Positions 1 to 8,272 of a stretch of DNA of 64,000 nucleotides are shown here, one piece after another. The notes under the pieces were generated by a model, which worked only from the letters and a program-made list of their open reading frames with translations, was not told the DNA's origin and did not search any database. Numbering within the stretch: position 1 is the stretch's first letter; every line of letters begins with the position of its first letter. The stretch is from Bacteroidales bacterium (GTDB lineage Bacteria; Bacteroidota; Bacteroidia; Bacteroidales; WCHB1-69): positions 94,855-158,854 of the forward strand of contig JAFZZK010000013.1 of NCBI GenBank assembly GCA_017615795.1, written 5' to 3'. The position numbers and the translations under genes were made by a program.

Positions 1-1
1 C

Positions 2-112
2 AATGACAACCATACATCCCTCAATTTGTCGAACCTCGCCAACGGCGTTTATATCGTGAGGATGATATCCGACAACCAGGGCACAGTCACTCGCAAGATT
101 GTCAAACAATAG
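2..112 (+). CDS. C-terminal end of a T9SS-exported protein (partial)
   Basis: Only the last 36 codons are in the window; the gene begins upstream. The frame ends in the typical type A sorting domain (Por secretion system C-terminal) pattern: a Leu/Ser-rich strand, then 'LANGVYIVRM', then a basic end 'TRKIVKQ' before TAG. Proteins with this tail cross the outer membrane by the type IX system encoded at 13-19 kb and have the tail removed at the cell surface. The function of the cargo cannot be read from this fragment. The next gene starts within about ten bases of this stop. Confidence 0.75.
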   Translation, partial: NDNHTSLNLSNLANGVYIVRMISDNQGTVTRKIVKQ

Positions 113-121
113 GTGTGCGCG

Positions 122-679
122 ATGGGCAATACTTCCGAACAATACGATCAGGTTATCCAAGTTTGCCAGGAACTCTTTGCCAATAAGGCAAAGGATTATG
201 GCACAGCTTGGCGTATCCTGCGGACCCCGTCACTTACCGACCAGATATACATCAAGGCCAATCGCATACGCAGCATCCAGGAAAAGGGTGAAGCCAAGAT
301 TGCCGAGGGTATCATCCCTGAATTTATCGGCATTGTCAACTATTCCGTGATGGCTCTCATCCAATTGGAAGTGGGCGTGGCGAACAGCGCCGAAGATATC
401 GAGATGGCTCCCGAGCGTGCCGTGGAACTCTACAATAAATATATTTATGCGGCCAAGAAGCTGATGATGGACAAAAACCATGACTATGACGAAGCGTGGC
501 GACAAATGCGCATCAGCTCCATCGATGACATCATCCTGATGAAAATCTTTCGCATAAAATCCATTGAAGACCATCACGGCAACACGATTGTTTCCGAAGG
601 GCTTGATGCCAATTACTATGACATCATCAATTATGCCATGTTCTGCCTGATACGTCTGGTCGTTGAAGGTGAAAAATAG
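122..679 (+). CDS. DUF1599 family protein with two tandem domain copies
   Basis: The 185-residue protein consists of two similar halves. The first (about residues 10-85) has 'KAKDYGTAWRILR' followed by 'IYIKANRIRSIQ'. The second (about 105-180) has 'KNHDYDEAWRQMR' followed by 'ILMKIFRIKSIE', and each ends in an 'IVNYSVMALI' or 'IINYAMFCLI' helix. This is the DUF1599 (nucleotide modification associated domain 1) pattern; its biochemical role is unknown to me. A GTG at 113 is an alternative in-frame start, but ATG at 122 gives a better N terminus. In Bacteroidota this family commonly precedes the DoxX-type gene that follows here. A strong terminator-like hairpin sits between the two genes. Confidence 0.8.
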   Translation: MGNTSEQYDQVIQVCQELFANKAKDYGTAWRILRTPSLTDQIYIKANRIRSIQEKGEAKIAEGIIPEFIGIVNYSVMALIQLEVGVANSAEDIEMAPERAVELYNKYIYAAKKLMMDKNHDYDEAWRQMRISSIDDIILMKIFRIKSIEDHHGNTIVSEGLDANYYDIINYAMFCLIRLVVEGEK

Positions 680-687
680 AATTTTAT

Positions 688-717
688 GCGTCGGAGTTTG
701 GGCTCCGACGCTTTTTT
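688..717 (+). terminator. Rho-independent terminator after the DUF1599 gene
   Basis: A perfect 9-bp stem (GCGTCGGAG at 688-696 with CTCCGACGC at 703-711) around a six-base loop, followed directly by six T residues. It starts 9 bases after the stop codon. Confidence 0.88.
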
Positions 718-738
718 AAACAACAAAACAGATTAATC

Positions 739-1911
739 ATGTCACAAAGAGAACCTGTCTGGCTAAAAATTTTAAGAATCGCATTAGGGTTGCTGTTCCT
801 CTTCTCCTCCATCAGCAAGGCGGTGGATCCAGTTAATTTTGGCATCACGATGAACGACTACTTCGTCTCTTTTGGGATGGGCTTTTTGAAACCAATAGCC
901 CTGCTCGCCGGAGTGGCCGCCATCACATGCGAATTTGTGCTCGGCTGCATGATGTTGCTGCGCGTGCGCGTGAACCTTACGACATGGGGCTACCTGCTCT
1001 TTATGACATTTTTCTTCTTCCTGACACTCTGGCTTGCGGTGGCTGAGTACATGGAAATCCACGGCATCCACTATTTCGGCGTGGTCCATGACTGCGGCTG
1101 TTTTGGACAGGTGGTGAAAATGTCCAATATGACTACGTTCCTCAAAAATGTCGTCATCATCATCCCCACCATCATTGTATTCGTCAATCGCAAGAGGATT
1201 CCCGACATCGGGCTTACCCAGTTGGGACAATGGATTCTCGTGGCGCTCTTCGTCGCCATTGCCGTGATTTTCCAACTCCACTGCATCCGTCACCTGCCCG
1301 CTATCGACTTCTCCGACTGGAAAAAGGGCAACGATGTGGTAAAAGCCTTCATCGAACAACCCGCCAAGAAAGAGTCTTCGTTTGTCTATCGCAGCAATGC
1401 CGACAAAGCAGAAGTTGTTCTCACCGAAGACGAATTGATGGAGAAAGACATGTCCTTTTATGACAACTATGAATATGTGGATCGCACGGACAAGGAGGTT
1501 GAACCTGGCAAGAAAGCTGAAATCGATGGCTTCAATATGCTGGATGAAAACGGCGCCGACCATGCTTTTGAATACATTAACCCCGACACCAAGGTTTATT
1601 TGCTCTTCATCCATGATGTGAATGAGGTTAAGACTAAAAGCATGGCGTATGTTCGCACGATTGTCACCGACTGTGACCAACGCGACATCCCCTTTGTGGC
1701 AGTGACCAATAGTGATGAAAATGATGTGGAGGCTTTCATCGAAAAATATCAGATAGAGTTCCCGATATATCGCAATCCCATCGATCCAGCCCATGGTCCG
1801 TTCATGGTGCGCGATGCCATCCGTTCTAATCCAGGCCTTATCTTCATTGACAAAGGTGTGGTGAAAGCAAAGTGGGCGTGGCGCGACATTCCCACCAAAT
1901 GCCTCGACTAA
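739..1911 (+). CDS. DoxX-type membrane protein with C-terminal thioredoxin-like region (BT_3928 family)
   Basis: 390 residues. The N-terminal half has about five hydrophobic helices (roughly 10-28, 52-75, 82-103, 137-150, 163-180) in the DoxX/quinol-oxidase-subunit-like arrangement, with a conserved-looking 'DCGCFG' at 118-123 at a membrane edge. The C-terminal third (from about residue 265) reads as a soluble thioredoxin-fold-like segment ('KVYLLFIHDV', 'FVAVTNSDENDVEAF', 'NPGLIFIDKGVVKAKW') but has no CxxC pair there, so redox activity, if any, would rest on the Cys pair at 119/121. A role in envelope redox or respiratory homeostasis is an inference. prmC begins 14 bases downstream and is probably cotranscribed. 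Confidence 0.8.
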   Translation: MSQREPVWLKILRIALGLLFLFSSISKAVDPVNFGITMNDYFVSFGMGFLKPIALLAGVAAITCEFVLGCMMLLRVRVNLTTWGYLLFMTFFFFLTLWLAVAEYMEIHGIHYFGVVHDCGCFGQVVKMSNMTTFLKNVVIIIPTIIVFVNRKRIPDIGLTQLGQWILVALFVAIAVIFQLHCIRHLPAIDFSDWKKGNDVVKAFIEQPAKKESSFVYRSNADKAEVVLTEDELMEKDMSFYDNYEYVDRTDKEVEPGKKAEIDGFNMLDENGADHAFEYINPDTKVYLLFIHDVNEVKTKSMAYVRTIVTDCDQRDIPFVAVTNSDENDVEAFIEKYQIEFPIYRNPIDPAHGPFMVRDAIRSNPGLIFIDKGVVKAKWAWRDIPTKCLD

Positions 1912-1925
1912 TGCGGGGACATTTT

Positions 1926-2801
1926 ATGACTATACGTTCATTTCAACATACCATTTCCAACACGCTGCAGCCGCTTTACGATCCTCGTGAGGCGGCTGCC
2001 ATTGCAAAGTTATATCTGCAAACACGCCTCGGCATGCCCTCTTATGAGCTTGTGCTTCATGGTGATGACGCGCTCTCTGATGTGCAACTGATGCGCTTTG
2101 AACAGGAGCTTTCCCAGCTGGCCGAAGGCCTTCCCATACAGTATCTGCTCGGAGAGACCGAATTTTACGGCTTGACGATGAAGGTTACGTCGGCGGTGCT
2201 CATACCCCGCCCCGAGACGGAAGAGCTGGTGCAGCGGGCGAAAGATATTTTTCGAGACCATCCTGCGCCGATGATCTGGGATGTGGGCACGGGCAGTGGA
2301 TGCGTTGCGGTTGCATTGGCGAAAGCCTTGCCGCACGCCAAGCTGTTTGCGACCGACATATCCATGGAAGCCCTGCAGGTTGCACGGGAAAATGCGGATG
2401 TACAGGGCGTCAATGTTGCCTTTGCACATCACGACATGCGTGAGGCCGACAATCTGCCTTTCGCTGACATTCGTTTTGACGCCATCGTTAGTAATCCCCC
2501 CTATATTCCGGAGAGCCTTCGGAATGCCATGCATCCAAACGTGCGCGACCATGAACCGGCCACGGCTCTCTTCGTGCCCGACCATGATCCTTTGCTGTTT
2601 TATCGCGCTCTCGCCAAGATAGGGCAACGCGCCCTTAAATCCGGTGGCATCCTGATGATGGAGACGTACGAGGATTTCCATCTGGAACTTATGGAAGGCC
2701 TCACGCGTGCGGAATACGCAAATGTGGAGTCTATAAAGGATATCAATGGGAAAAGGCGTTTCATTTTTTGTATTTTTGCCCCCTCAAAATATACGCTATG
2801 A
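1926..2801 (+). CDS. prmC: Peptide chain release factor N5-glutamine methyltransferase PrmC (HemK)
   Basis: 291 residues. It methylates the Gln of the GGQ motif in RF1/RF2 using S-adenosylmethionine, in the cytoplasm. A helical N-terminal domain (1-90) is followed by 'LIPRPETEEL' (92-101), the SAM motif 'DVGTGSG' (119-125) and the substrate-Gln loop 'NPPY' (190-193), all diagnostic for PrmC. ATG 1926 was chosen because an upstream in-frame ATG at 1872 lies inside the preceding gene and adds residues not expected for the family. Its stop overlaps the next start (ATGA at 2798-2801), so translation is probably coupled. Confidence 0.93.
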   Translation: MTIRSFQHTISNTLQPLYDPREAAAIAKLYLQTRLGMPSYELVLHGDDALSDVQLMRFEQELSQLAEGLPIQYLLGETEFYGLTMKVTSAVLIPRPETEELVQRAKDIFRDHPAPMIWDVGTGSGCVAVALAKALPHAKLFATDISMEALQVARENADVQGVNVAFAHHDMREADNLPFADIRFDAIVSNPPYIPESLRNAMHPNVRDHEPATALFVPDHDPLLFYRALAKIGQRALKSGGILMMETYEDFHLELMEGLTRAEYANVESIKDINGKRRFIFCIFAPSKYTL

Positions 2802-3046
2802 AACATTTTTTCCGCTATATCGATGGGGAGCAGGTTGAGGTCCCCGAGGGTGGTTTAAAAGCCCTGTTGGAACTGAATCAGCAATATTTGCAAAATTATG
2901 AGGAGTTGTTCGACGACTTGGACGACCCATCGTTCGTGGCGCGCGGAAACGGCTTCTGTGATGCTAAGTTTAGCGAGGATTTCGTTGACGGGCAGATTCG
3001 GAAATATCGGGCTCGGGTGGAACAGCTTTTGAAAAGCATCCAATAA
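2798..3046 (+). CDS. Small acidic hypothetical protein coupled to prmC
   Basis: 82 residues. The ATG overlaps the prmC stop codon in the arrangement ATGA, a strong sign of a real, translationally coupled gene. The protein starts 'MKHFFRYIDGEQVEVPEGG', has a leucine-rich helix followed by an acidic patch ('ELFDDLDDP'), and ends in a basic helix. There is no signal peptide, membrane segment or cysteine pattern beyond a single Cys. I do not recognise the family. The position suggests a translation-related or housekeeping partner, but no function can be assigned. Confidence 0.6.
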   Translation: MKHFFRYIDGEQVEVPEGGLKALLELNQQYLQNYEELFDDLDDPSFVARGNGFCDAKFSEDFVDGQIRKYRARVEQLLKSIQ

Positions 3047-3078
3047 AAAAGCCCTTCACAACCAAGTTGCGAAGGGCT
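3044..3078 (-). terminator. Terminator of the str/tRNA-Ala transcript
   Basis: GCCCTTC (3051-3057) pairs with GAAGGGC (3071-3077), with an inner CAAC/GTTG helix. Read on the minus strand the hairpin is followed by a run of six T residues (complement of 3045-3050). It lies just 3' of tRNA-Ala and also separates it from the converging gene. Confidence 0.8.
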
Positions 3079-3083
3079 TGATG

Positions 3084-3157
3084 TGGAGCGTATGAGAATC
3101 GAACTCACGACCTCCTGACTGCCAGTCAGACGCTCTAGCCAACTGAGCTAACGCCCC
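3084..3157 (-). tRNA. tRNA-Ala (anticodon GGC)
   Basis: On the minus strand the sequence folds as a standard cloverleaf: a 7-bp acceptor stem GGGGCGT/ACGCTCC containing the G3-U70 pair that is the alanine identity element, a D arm GCTC/GAGC, an anticodon loop CTGGCAG with anticodon GGC, and a T arm with TTCGATT. The discriminator is A, and the 3' CCA is not encoded. It lies 50 bases downstream of rpsJ in the same direction, with no terminator between, so it is probably processed from the str operon transcript. Confidence 0.93.
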
Positions 3158-3207
3158 GGATTTTTGTAAAAACGCATGACTATACGTTCCTACAAAAAAT
3201 ACATTCA

Positions 3208-3522
3208 TCACACTTTGATTTCAACGTCCACGCCGCTCGGTAATTCGAGCTTCATGAGGGCGTCGATGGTCTTTGCGGTGGTGCCGTAAATGTCAAGGAT
3301 TCTCTTGTAAGTGGAAAGCTGGAATTGTTCTCTGGATTTCTTGTTTACAAAAGTGGAACGGTTCACGGTGAAGATCTTGGTGTGTGTGGGAAGGGGGATC
3401 GGTCCTACCAGCACCACCTTGTCATCTTTCACGCCATTGACCGTCTTGACAATCTTCTCGGCTGATTTGTCAACCAAGGTGTGGTCGAATGATTTCAATT
3501 TGATTCTGATTCTGTGACTCAC
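3208..3522 (-). CDS. rpsJ: 30S ribosomal protein S10
   Basis: 104 residues, normal length, with the S10 hallmarks '[14 protein letters not shown]', 'GPIPLPT', '[14 protein letters not shown]' and '[11 protein letters not shown]'. It binds the 3' domain of 16S rRNA in the 30S head and also takes part in Nus antitermination. It is the last protein gene of the minus-strand str operon here. Normally rplC follows directly, but in this genome tRNA-Ala and a terminator follow, so the S10 operon is broken at this junction. Confidence 0.97.
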   Translation of the reverse strand: MSHRIRIKLKSFDHTLVDKSAEKIVKTVNGVKDDKVVLVGPIPLPTHTKIFTVNRSTFVNKKSREQFQLSTYKRILDIYGTTAKTIDALMKLELPSGVDVEIKV

Positions 3523-3576
3523 TTTTCTTTAATTTTAGTTGTTATATAACGTTATTAACTAGTTCCTTATATGCGT

Positions 3577-5670
3577 TTATAGTATAAATCTTCCCACGTT
3601 CATGATGTAGTCCTTGACTTCAGCCGGCACTTCGGCGTATTTCAAGAATTCCATGCTGAAGGTGGCACGTCCTTGACTAATGGAGCGTAGCGTGGTGACA
3701 TATCCGAACATCTCGGCCAACGGCACTTGCGAGTGGATGACTTGGAAGCCCACCTTGGCATCGATTTGTTCGAGCACGGAACGGCGGCGGTTGAGGTCGC
3801 CGGTCACGTTGCCGATGTATTCGTCGGGTGTGGTGATTTCCACGTGCATGATGGGTTCCAAGATGGCGGTGTCTGTCTGTTGCAGCGCATCGCGGAATCC
3901 TATCTTGGCGCAGATCTCAAAGGCCAATGCATCCGAATCCACAGGGTGTGCCTCGCCGTCGGTGACCTTGACAGCCATCGACAAGACCGGGAATCCGTAC
4001 TTGCCGTTGAGCATGGCGGTCTTGAATCCTTTCTCGGCACCGACGAGATATTCTTTCGGTATCACGCCGCCCTTGACGAGATTCTCGAACTGCAGCCCTT
4101 TTTGGTCGTAGGTCAGAGGTGACATCTCGAAGTCCATGACGGCAAACGAACCCTTGCCTCCAGTCTGCCGCTTGTAGGCGGAGTGGTAGGTGACAGGGAC
4201 GGTGAGAGCCTCCTTGTAGGCGACTCTCGGTTTGCCGTGGTTGCATTCGACGCCGAACTCGCGTTTGAGGCGATCCAGCAGGATGTCGAGGTGCAACTCG
4301 CCCATGCCGCTGATGAGCACCTGACCGGACTCGCTGTCGGTCTTCACTTGGAAGGTCGGGTCCTCTTCGGCCAGCTTGTCGAGCGCGTTCATCATCTTTT
4401 CTTCATCGTCTTTGGTCTTGGCCTCGATGGCGATTTGGATCACGGGTTCGGGGAAGACGATGTTTTCGAGGACGATCGGGTGCCGCTCGTCGGTCAGAGA
4501 GTCGCCGGTGTGTATTTCCTTCATGCCCACGAGAGCCACGATGTTGCCTGCAGTGACGCTTTCCAGGGGCTGTTGCTTGTTGGAATGCATTTGCAGGATT
4601 TTGGCCACGCGTTCACGTTTGCCGGTGCTGACGTTGTAGACCGTTTCGCCGCTCTTCAGCTCGCCGGAGTAGACCTTGATGAAAGTCAGTTTGCCGACGT
4701 AGGGGTCGGTGGCGATTTTAAAGGCTAATGCCGCGAAGGGGGCGGTGGGATCCATCGGGCGGGTGTCCTGCTCTCCGTTTTTGGGGTTGATGCCATTGAT
4801 GGCAGGCATGTCCATGGGGGAGGGAAGGAAACTCACGATGGCGTCGAGCAGTTTTTGCACGCCCTTGTTTTTGAACGACGACCCGCAAAGGACGGGTTGT
4901 ATCTTGCGTTCGAGGGTGGCTTTTCTGATGGCTTCGACCAGTTCCTCGCGGGTGATGCTGTCACTGTCGGCGAAGTATTTCTCCATCAGTTGCTCGTCCA
5001 TTTCGGCCAGTGTCTCCACCAGGTTAGTGCGGTAGGTTTCGACCTCGTCTGCCATGTCTTCGGGGATTGGAATTTCCCCGTAGGTGTTGCCTTGGTCTTC
5101 CTCGCTCCACTGGTAGGCTTTCATGTCAAGCAGGTCGACGAGTCCGATGAAGGAATCCTCAGCTCCGATGGGGAGTTGGAGGGGCAGGGGGTGAGCTTTC
5201 AGCTTCTCGCGGATCTGGTCCACGACGGCGAGAAAGTTGGCCCCGGAGCGGTCCATCTTGTTGACGTAGCAGATGCGTGCCACGTTGTACTTGTCGGCCT
5301 GGCGCCATACGGTTTCGGATTGTGCTTCCACGCCGCCAACGGCGCAGAAGATAGCTACGGCTCCATCCAGTATTCTCAAAGAACGTTCTACTTCGACCGT
5401 AAAATCGACGTGCCCTGGGGTGTCGATGATGTTGATCTTGTAGTCATTTGACTGGTGTTTCCACATCACTGTGGTGGCGGCGGAGGTGATGGTGATTCCT
5501 CTTTCTTGTTCCTGCACCATCCAGTCCATGGTGGCAGTACCTTCATCGACCTCGCCGATTTTGTAGTTTTTCCCAGTATAGTAAAGGATGCGCTCGGTGG
5601 TGGTGGTCTTGCCGGCGTCAATATGGGCCATTATGCCGATATTGCGAATCTTGAGCAGGTCTTCAGCCAT
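3577..5670 (-). CDS. fusA: Elongation factor G
   Basis: 697 residues, the usual EF-G length. This translational GTPase drives ribosomal translocation and, with RRF, recycling. Visible signatures: the P-loop 'AHIDAGKTT' near residue 16, 'DTPGHVDF', the G4 motif 'NKMD', and domain IV/V features near the C terminus ('GEAHPVDS', '[14 protein letters not shown]'). It lies between rpsG (45 bases upstream) and rpsJ (54 bases downstream), the classical str operon position. No truncation or frameshift is seen. Confidence 0.97.
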   Translation of the reverse strand: MAEDLLKIRNIGIMAHIDAGKTTTTERILYYTGKNYKIGEVDEGTATMDWMVQEQERGITITSAATTVMWKHQSNDYKINIIDTPGHVDFTVEVERSLRILDGAVAIFCAVGGVEAQSETVWRQADKYNVARICYVNKMDRSGANFLAVVDQIREKLKAHPLPLQLPIGAEDSFIGLVDLLDMKAYQWSEEDQGNTYGEIPIPEDMADEVETYRTNLVETLAEMDEQLMEKYFADSDSITREELVEAIRKATLERKIQPVLCGSSFKNKGVQKLLDAIVSFLPSPMDMPAINGINPKNGEQDTRPMDPTAPFAALAFKIATDPYVGKLTFIKVYSGELKSGETVYNVSTGKRERVAKILQMHSNKQQPLESVTAGNIVALVGMKEIHTGDSLTDERHPIVLENIVFPEPVIQIAIEAKTKDDEEKMMNALDKLAEEDPTFQVKTDSESGQVLISGMGELHLDILLDRLKREFGVECNHGKPRVAYKEALTVPVTYHSAYKRQTGGKGSFAVMDFEMSPLTYDQKGLQFENLVKGGVIPKEYLVGAEKGFKTAMLNGKYGFPVLSMAVKVTDGEAHPVDSDALAFEICAKIGFRDALQQTDTAILEPIMHVEITTPDEYIGNVTGDLNRRRSVLEQIDAKVGFQVIHSQVPLAEMFGYVTTLRSISQGRATFSMEFLKYAEVPAEVKDYIMNVGRFIL

Positions 5671-5715
5671 CGTGTCGCCTCCTTGATGTATAGGGGAATG
5701 GTGGTCTTTAGGCGA

Positions 5716-6183
5716 CTACGAGCGCATGTGGGCGAAAGCCTTGTTGGCTTCTGCCATTCTGTGGATTTCCTCTTTTCTCTTGAAAGCGGCGCCTTCAGAC
5801 TTATATGCGGCCATGATTTCCTGGGCGAGCTTGTCGGCCATGGTTTGTTCATGGCGTTTGCGGGCGAAGGAGATGAGGCTCTTCATACCGATAGATTGTT
5901 TTCTGCCCGGCTTGATCTCTTCAGGGACGGGCAGGGTGGTGCCACCGACACGTTTGCTCTTGACCTCGACGCTGGGGGTGACGTTTTCCAACGCTTTTTT
6001 CCAGACTTCGATGCCGTTCTCTTTGGTCTTCTCTTCTACGATGTCAATGGCTTTGTAGAAAATCTCGAAAGCGAGATTCTTTTTGCCTTTCAACATGATG
6101 TTATTGACGAATTTGGTCACGAGTTCGTCATTGAATTTGGGATCTGGAAGAATGATCCTTTTTTTTGCGTGTGAATTTCTCAT
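5716..6183 (-). CDS. rpsG: 30S ribosomal protein S7
   Basis: 155 residues. It begins 'MRNSHAKKR' and contains '[18 protein letters not shown]' and the helix '[19 protein letters not shown]' typical of S7. It nucleates assembly of the 30S head and contacts the E and P sites. It is the second gene of the str operon, 79 bases downstream of rpsL and followed by fusA. In other bacteria S7 represses its own operon by binding the intercistronic mRNA; no such element was identified here. Confidence 0.96.
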   Translation of the reverse strand: MRNSHAKKRIILPDPKFNDELVTKFVNNIMLKGKKNLAFEIFYKAIDIVEEKTKENGIEVWKKALENVTPSVEVKSKRVGGTTLPVPEEIKPGRKQSIGMKSLISFARKRHEQTMADKLAQEIMAAYKSEGAAFKRKEEIHRMAEANKAFAHMRS

Positions 6184-6262
6184 TTGTTTGTATCTTCAAT
6201 AAATGTTATTTACTCTTGAGTCGCCAATCGCGGCGGTCAATTTACTTTTTTGTTGAAACTAA

Positions 6263-6646
6263 TTATTTCGCAGCCTTTTTGGGACGTTTGGCGCCATATT
6301 TGGAGCGTCCTTGGAGGCGTCCGTCAACGCCGGCGGAGTCAAGAGCGCCGCGCACGATGTGGTAACGCACGCCGGGCAGGTCCTTGACACGGCCGCCGCG
6401 CACCAGCACGATGGAGTGCTCCTGCAGGTTGTGGCCTTCACCGGGGATGTAGGCGTTCACTTCCTTGCCGTTGGTCATTCTTACTCTCGCCACCTTACGC
6501 ATGGCGGAATTCGGTTTCTTCGGGGTCGTCGTGTAAACCCTCAGGCAGACGCCGCGTCTTTGCGGACATGCGTCCAATGCCCTTGACTTGCTCTGCGAAG
6601 TCAATTTCTTTCTTCCTTTTCTTACTAATTGTTGAATTGTAGGCAT
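6263..6646 (-). CDS. rpsL: 30S ribosomal protein S12
   Basis: 127 residues with the strongly conserved blocks '[11 protein letters not shown]', '[15 protein letters not shown]', '[13 protein letters not shown]' and '[15 protein letters not shown]'. It forms part of the decoding centre. The two lysines in 'PKKPNSA' and 'VKDLPG' that are altered in streptomycin-resistant mutants are unaltered here. It is the first gene of the minus-strand str operon. A -7-like box lies 61 bases upstream of the start. Confidence 0.97.
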   Translation of the reverse strand: MPTIQQLVRKGRKKLTSQSKSRALDACPQRRGVCLRVYTTTPKKPNSAMRKVARVRMTNGKEVNAYIPGEGHNLQEHSIVLVRGGRVKDLPGVRYHIVRGALDSAGVDGRLQGRSKYGAKRPKKAAK

Positions 6647-6706
6647 ACAATCGGTTGTGTTAATCTTTTAATTTATAATGTAATTTTACCCTATTTTTTG
6701 GGGGTG

Positions 6707-6714
6707 CAAAAATA
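6707..6714 (-). promoter_or_regulatory. -7 box of the str operon promoter
   Basis: Read on the minus strand this is TATTTTTG, a perfect match to the Bacteroidota -7 consensus TAnnTTTG, 61 bases before the rpsL start. No convincing TTTG lies at the expected -33 distance. Confidence 0.55.
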
Positions 6715-6763
6715 CACTTTTTTTGATAATGTTTTGTTTTTCAAATAATTTTTTATCAACAAT

Positions 6764-6792
6764 AAAAAAAACCGCCTTTGAGCGGTTTTTCT
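6764..6792 (-). terminator. Terminator of the transketolase/sigma factor operon
   Basis: An A-rich strand plus ACCGC (6771-6775) pairs with GCGGT plus T residues (6782-6791) around a six-base loop; read in either direction the stem ends in a T run. It starts 17 bases after the stop of the Cys-rich protein gene and before the str promoter. Confidence 0.8.
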
Positions 6793-6808
6793 ATGTGGTT
6801 GTCGGCGG

Positions 6809-7342
6809 TTATCTTTTCGGCTTGGTCGGCGTGGGCTCTTTTGCTTTTGTGGCATCTTTTGTCTTCGCAGCAGTATTGGATTTCTGTTTGGAGATGAGAT
6901 CCCGTTTGACACGCTCGTCCATCTTGTAGAATTCTTGCAGGTGCTTTGCCGAAAGCGTGGATTTCATTTTTTTGTAGAAAGAGCTCTCCAGGTTGAACAT
7001 GCTTTTCTTCAGCTCGAATTTCTGGTCGAAAAGGTAGGTTATTTGGGCGTCGGTCAATTCGTTGCACTTTTCATCACATTTGGCGCAGTTGGGGCAGTTG
7101 ACGGTGATGCCTTTCTTCTCAAGGTTGGAGCGGTAGGTCTCGTGCAGCTTCACTTCGGAGCGCAGGAACTCTTCGTATGCTTTCCAGAAGGTCTTGGCTT
7201 CCGTGGCGCTGGGCTTGAATTGCGCTTTCATATTCGTGAGACGTTCTTGAACCATCTTGTTGCCGTCAATTTTGTTCTCTTGGGCGTTGGACACGACAAT
7301 GCCTGCAAGCAGTATCGTGATGATAAGGAATATGCGTTTCAT
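6809..7342 (-). CDS. Periplasmic Cys-cluster protein, Spy/CpxP-like in form
   Basis: 177 residues. Residues 1-20 are a signal peptide ('MKRIFLIITILLAGIVVSNA'), so the protein is exported. The mature part is helical and charged, carries a compact CX2CX2CX3C cluster at 83-93, then 'LTDAQ' at 96-100 (similar to the LTxxQ motif of Spy/CpxP), and ends in a Lys/Thr/Pro-rich tail. ATG 7342 was chosen because it begins the signal peptide; longer readings overlap the upstream anti-sigma gene in another frame. It is third in a sigma factor/anti-sigma/exported protein series, so a stress- or metal-sensing role is plausible. That role is inferred from gene order and cysteine spacing only. Confidence 0.65.
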   Translation of the reverse strand: MKRIFLIITILLAGIVVSNAQENKIDGNKMVQERLTNMKAQFKPSATEAKTFWKAYEEFLRSEVKLHETYRSNLEKKGITVNCPNCAKCDEKCNELTDAQITYLFDQKFELKKSMFNLESSFYKKMKSTLSAKHLQEFYKMDERVKRDLISKQKSNTAAKTKDATKAKEPTPTKPKR

Positions 7343-7355
7343 AGTGATTTTGTTT

Positions 7356-7664
7356 TTAGAAGTTATAGTAATCCATTTGCGCAAGCTCGGTGTTGTAATA
7401 GTCGATGAGCTGTTCTTCCAGTTCTTTCTCTTCTTGGGCCTGAATGACGATTTGTTGTTGGATTTTTTCCTCTTTTCTATAATTGAAGAAGAGCGTGCTG
7501 GCGATAGCGAGCAATGCCACGGCTGCAGCGGAGAGGACAAAAGTGTTGCGGCGTGCTGTCTTCTGTTTGCGTATGGTGGTCATCACCCTCGAGGGCAGCT
7601 GGTCGAAATAGCCCTCTGGCACCTCGTAGTGCTCTTTCCGGTCCAAATTCTCGATGTCTATCAT
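7356..7664 (-). CDS. Small single-pass membrane protein, putative anti-sigma factor
   Basis: 102 residues. A short cytoplasmic N-terminal segment ('HYEVPEGYFDQLPSRVM', a pattern often seen in Bacteroidota proteins encoded next to ECF sigma factors), one membrane helix at about 43-60, then an acidic, Gln/Glu-rich coiled region ending 'YYNTELAQMDYYNF'. It is encoded between the sigma factor gene (51 bases upstream) and the exported Cys-cluster protein (13 bases downstream). The topology and location fit a membrane-anchored anti-sigma factor, but no zinc-binding anti-sigma motif is visible, so the call rests on context. Confidence 0.6.
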   Translation of the reverse strand: MIDIENLDRKEHYEVPEGYFDQLPSRVMTTIRKQKTARRNTFVLSAAAVALLAIASTLFFNYRKEEKIQQQIVIQAQEEKELEEQLIDYYNTELAQMDYYNF

Positions 7665-7715
7665 GTTGATGAAATAATTGAAACAAATGGGTAGATGTCA
7701 GAAAGCGACGAAGGT

Positions 7716-8264
7716 TTAATGCTCCAACAAATTTTTTTTGATTTTTTCCATAGCGAAATGGTAAGAGGCCTTCAGGGCACTTTCGGAGGTGTCGAAGATT
7801 TTGGACATTTCGGCGTATGGGGTCTCGTCGTAATAACGCATGGTGAAGACGGCGCGTTGCTTGGGAGGCAGTCGCAAGATGGCCTCTTGCAGCATGTGTT
7901 CGATTTCGTTGGGCGTGTATGAGTTGGTCTCAGGTTGCGTGACCAAGAGGAAATCGGTGTAGCTGTCGTCCGTCAGGTTGAGCAGTTTCTTTTTCTTCTC
8001 GACGAAGGTGAGTGCCTCGTTGACGCTGATTTTCGTGATCCATGTCTTGAGGCTGGCGTCACCGCGGAATTTGTCAAGATGACGCCAGATCTTGATGCTG
8101 ACGTTTTGAGTCACGTCGTCGGCATCTTCGTGCAGTGTCACAATACGGCGCACATTGTAGTAGATGAGCCGTTGGTACTTTTTCAACAGCATCTCGAAGG
8201 CTTGTTCTTTGGTCTTGCTGTTGGCAAAAAGGGCGAGGATGAATTCGTCGGTGGGTTCTGGCAT
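7716..8264 (-). CDS. RNA polymerase ECF-type sigma-70 factor
   Basis: 182 residues with the two expected sigma regions: region 2 ('LLKKYQRLIYYNVRRIV', 'EDADDVTQNVSIKIWRHLDKF', 'SLKTWITKISVNEAL') at about 22-95 and region 4 ('LRLPPKQRAVFTMRYYDE', 'YAEMSKIFDTSESALKASYHFA') at about 128-178. It directs RNA polymerase to a dedicated set of promoters, usually envelope stress or nutrient genes. It starts 8 bases after the stop of the transketolase subunit gene, so both are probably on one mRNA, an unusual pairing. A putative anti-sigma gene follows. Confidence 0.92.
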   Translation of the reverse strand: MPEPTDEFILALFANSKTKEQAFEMLLKKYQRLIYYNVRRIVTLHEDADDVTQNVSIKIWRHLDKFRGDASLKTWITKISVNEALTFVEKKKKLLNLTDDSYTDFLLVTQPETNSYTPNEIEHMLQEAILRLPPKQRAVFTMRYYDETPYAEMSKIFDTSESALKASYHFAMEKIKKNLLEH

Positions 8265-8272
8265 GGGGGTTG

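Noticed and set aside
784-1794. Long antisense reading frame opposite the DoxX-type gene
   Set aside because: It mirrors a well-supported membrane protein; the translation is His/Val-rich with no domain pattern, typical of the complement of GC3-biased codons.
1926-3189. Identical 14-mer ATGACTATACGTTC at 1926 and 3176
   Set aside because: A shared 14-mer in a 64-kb window is expected by chance several times; no surrounding similarity.
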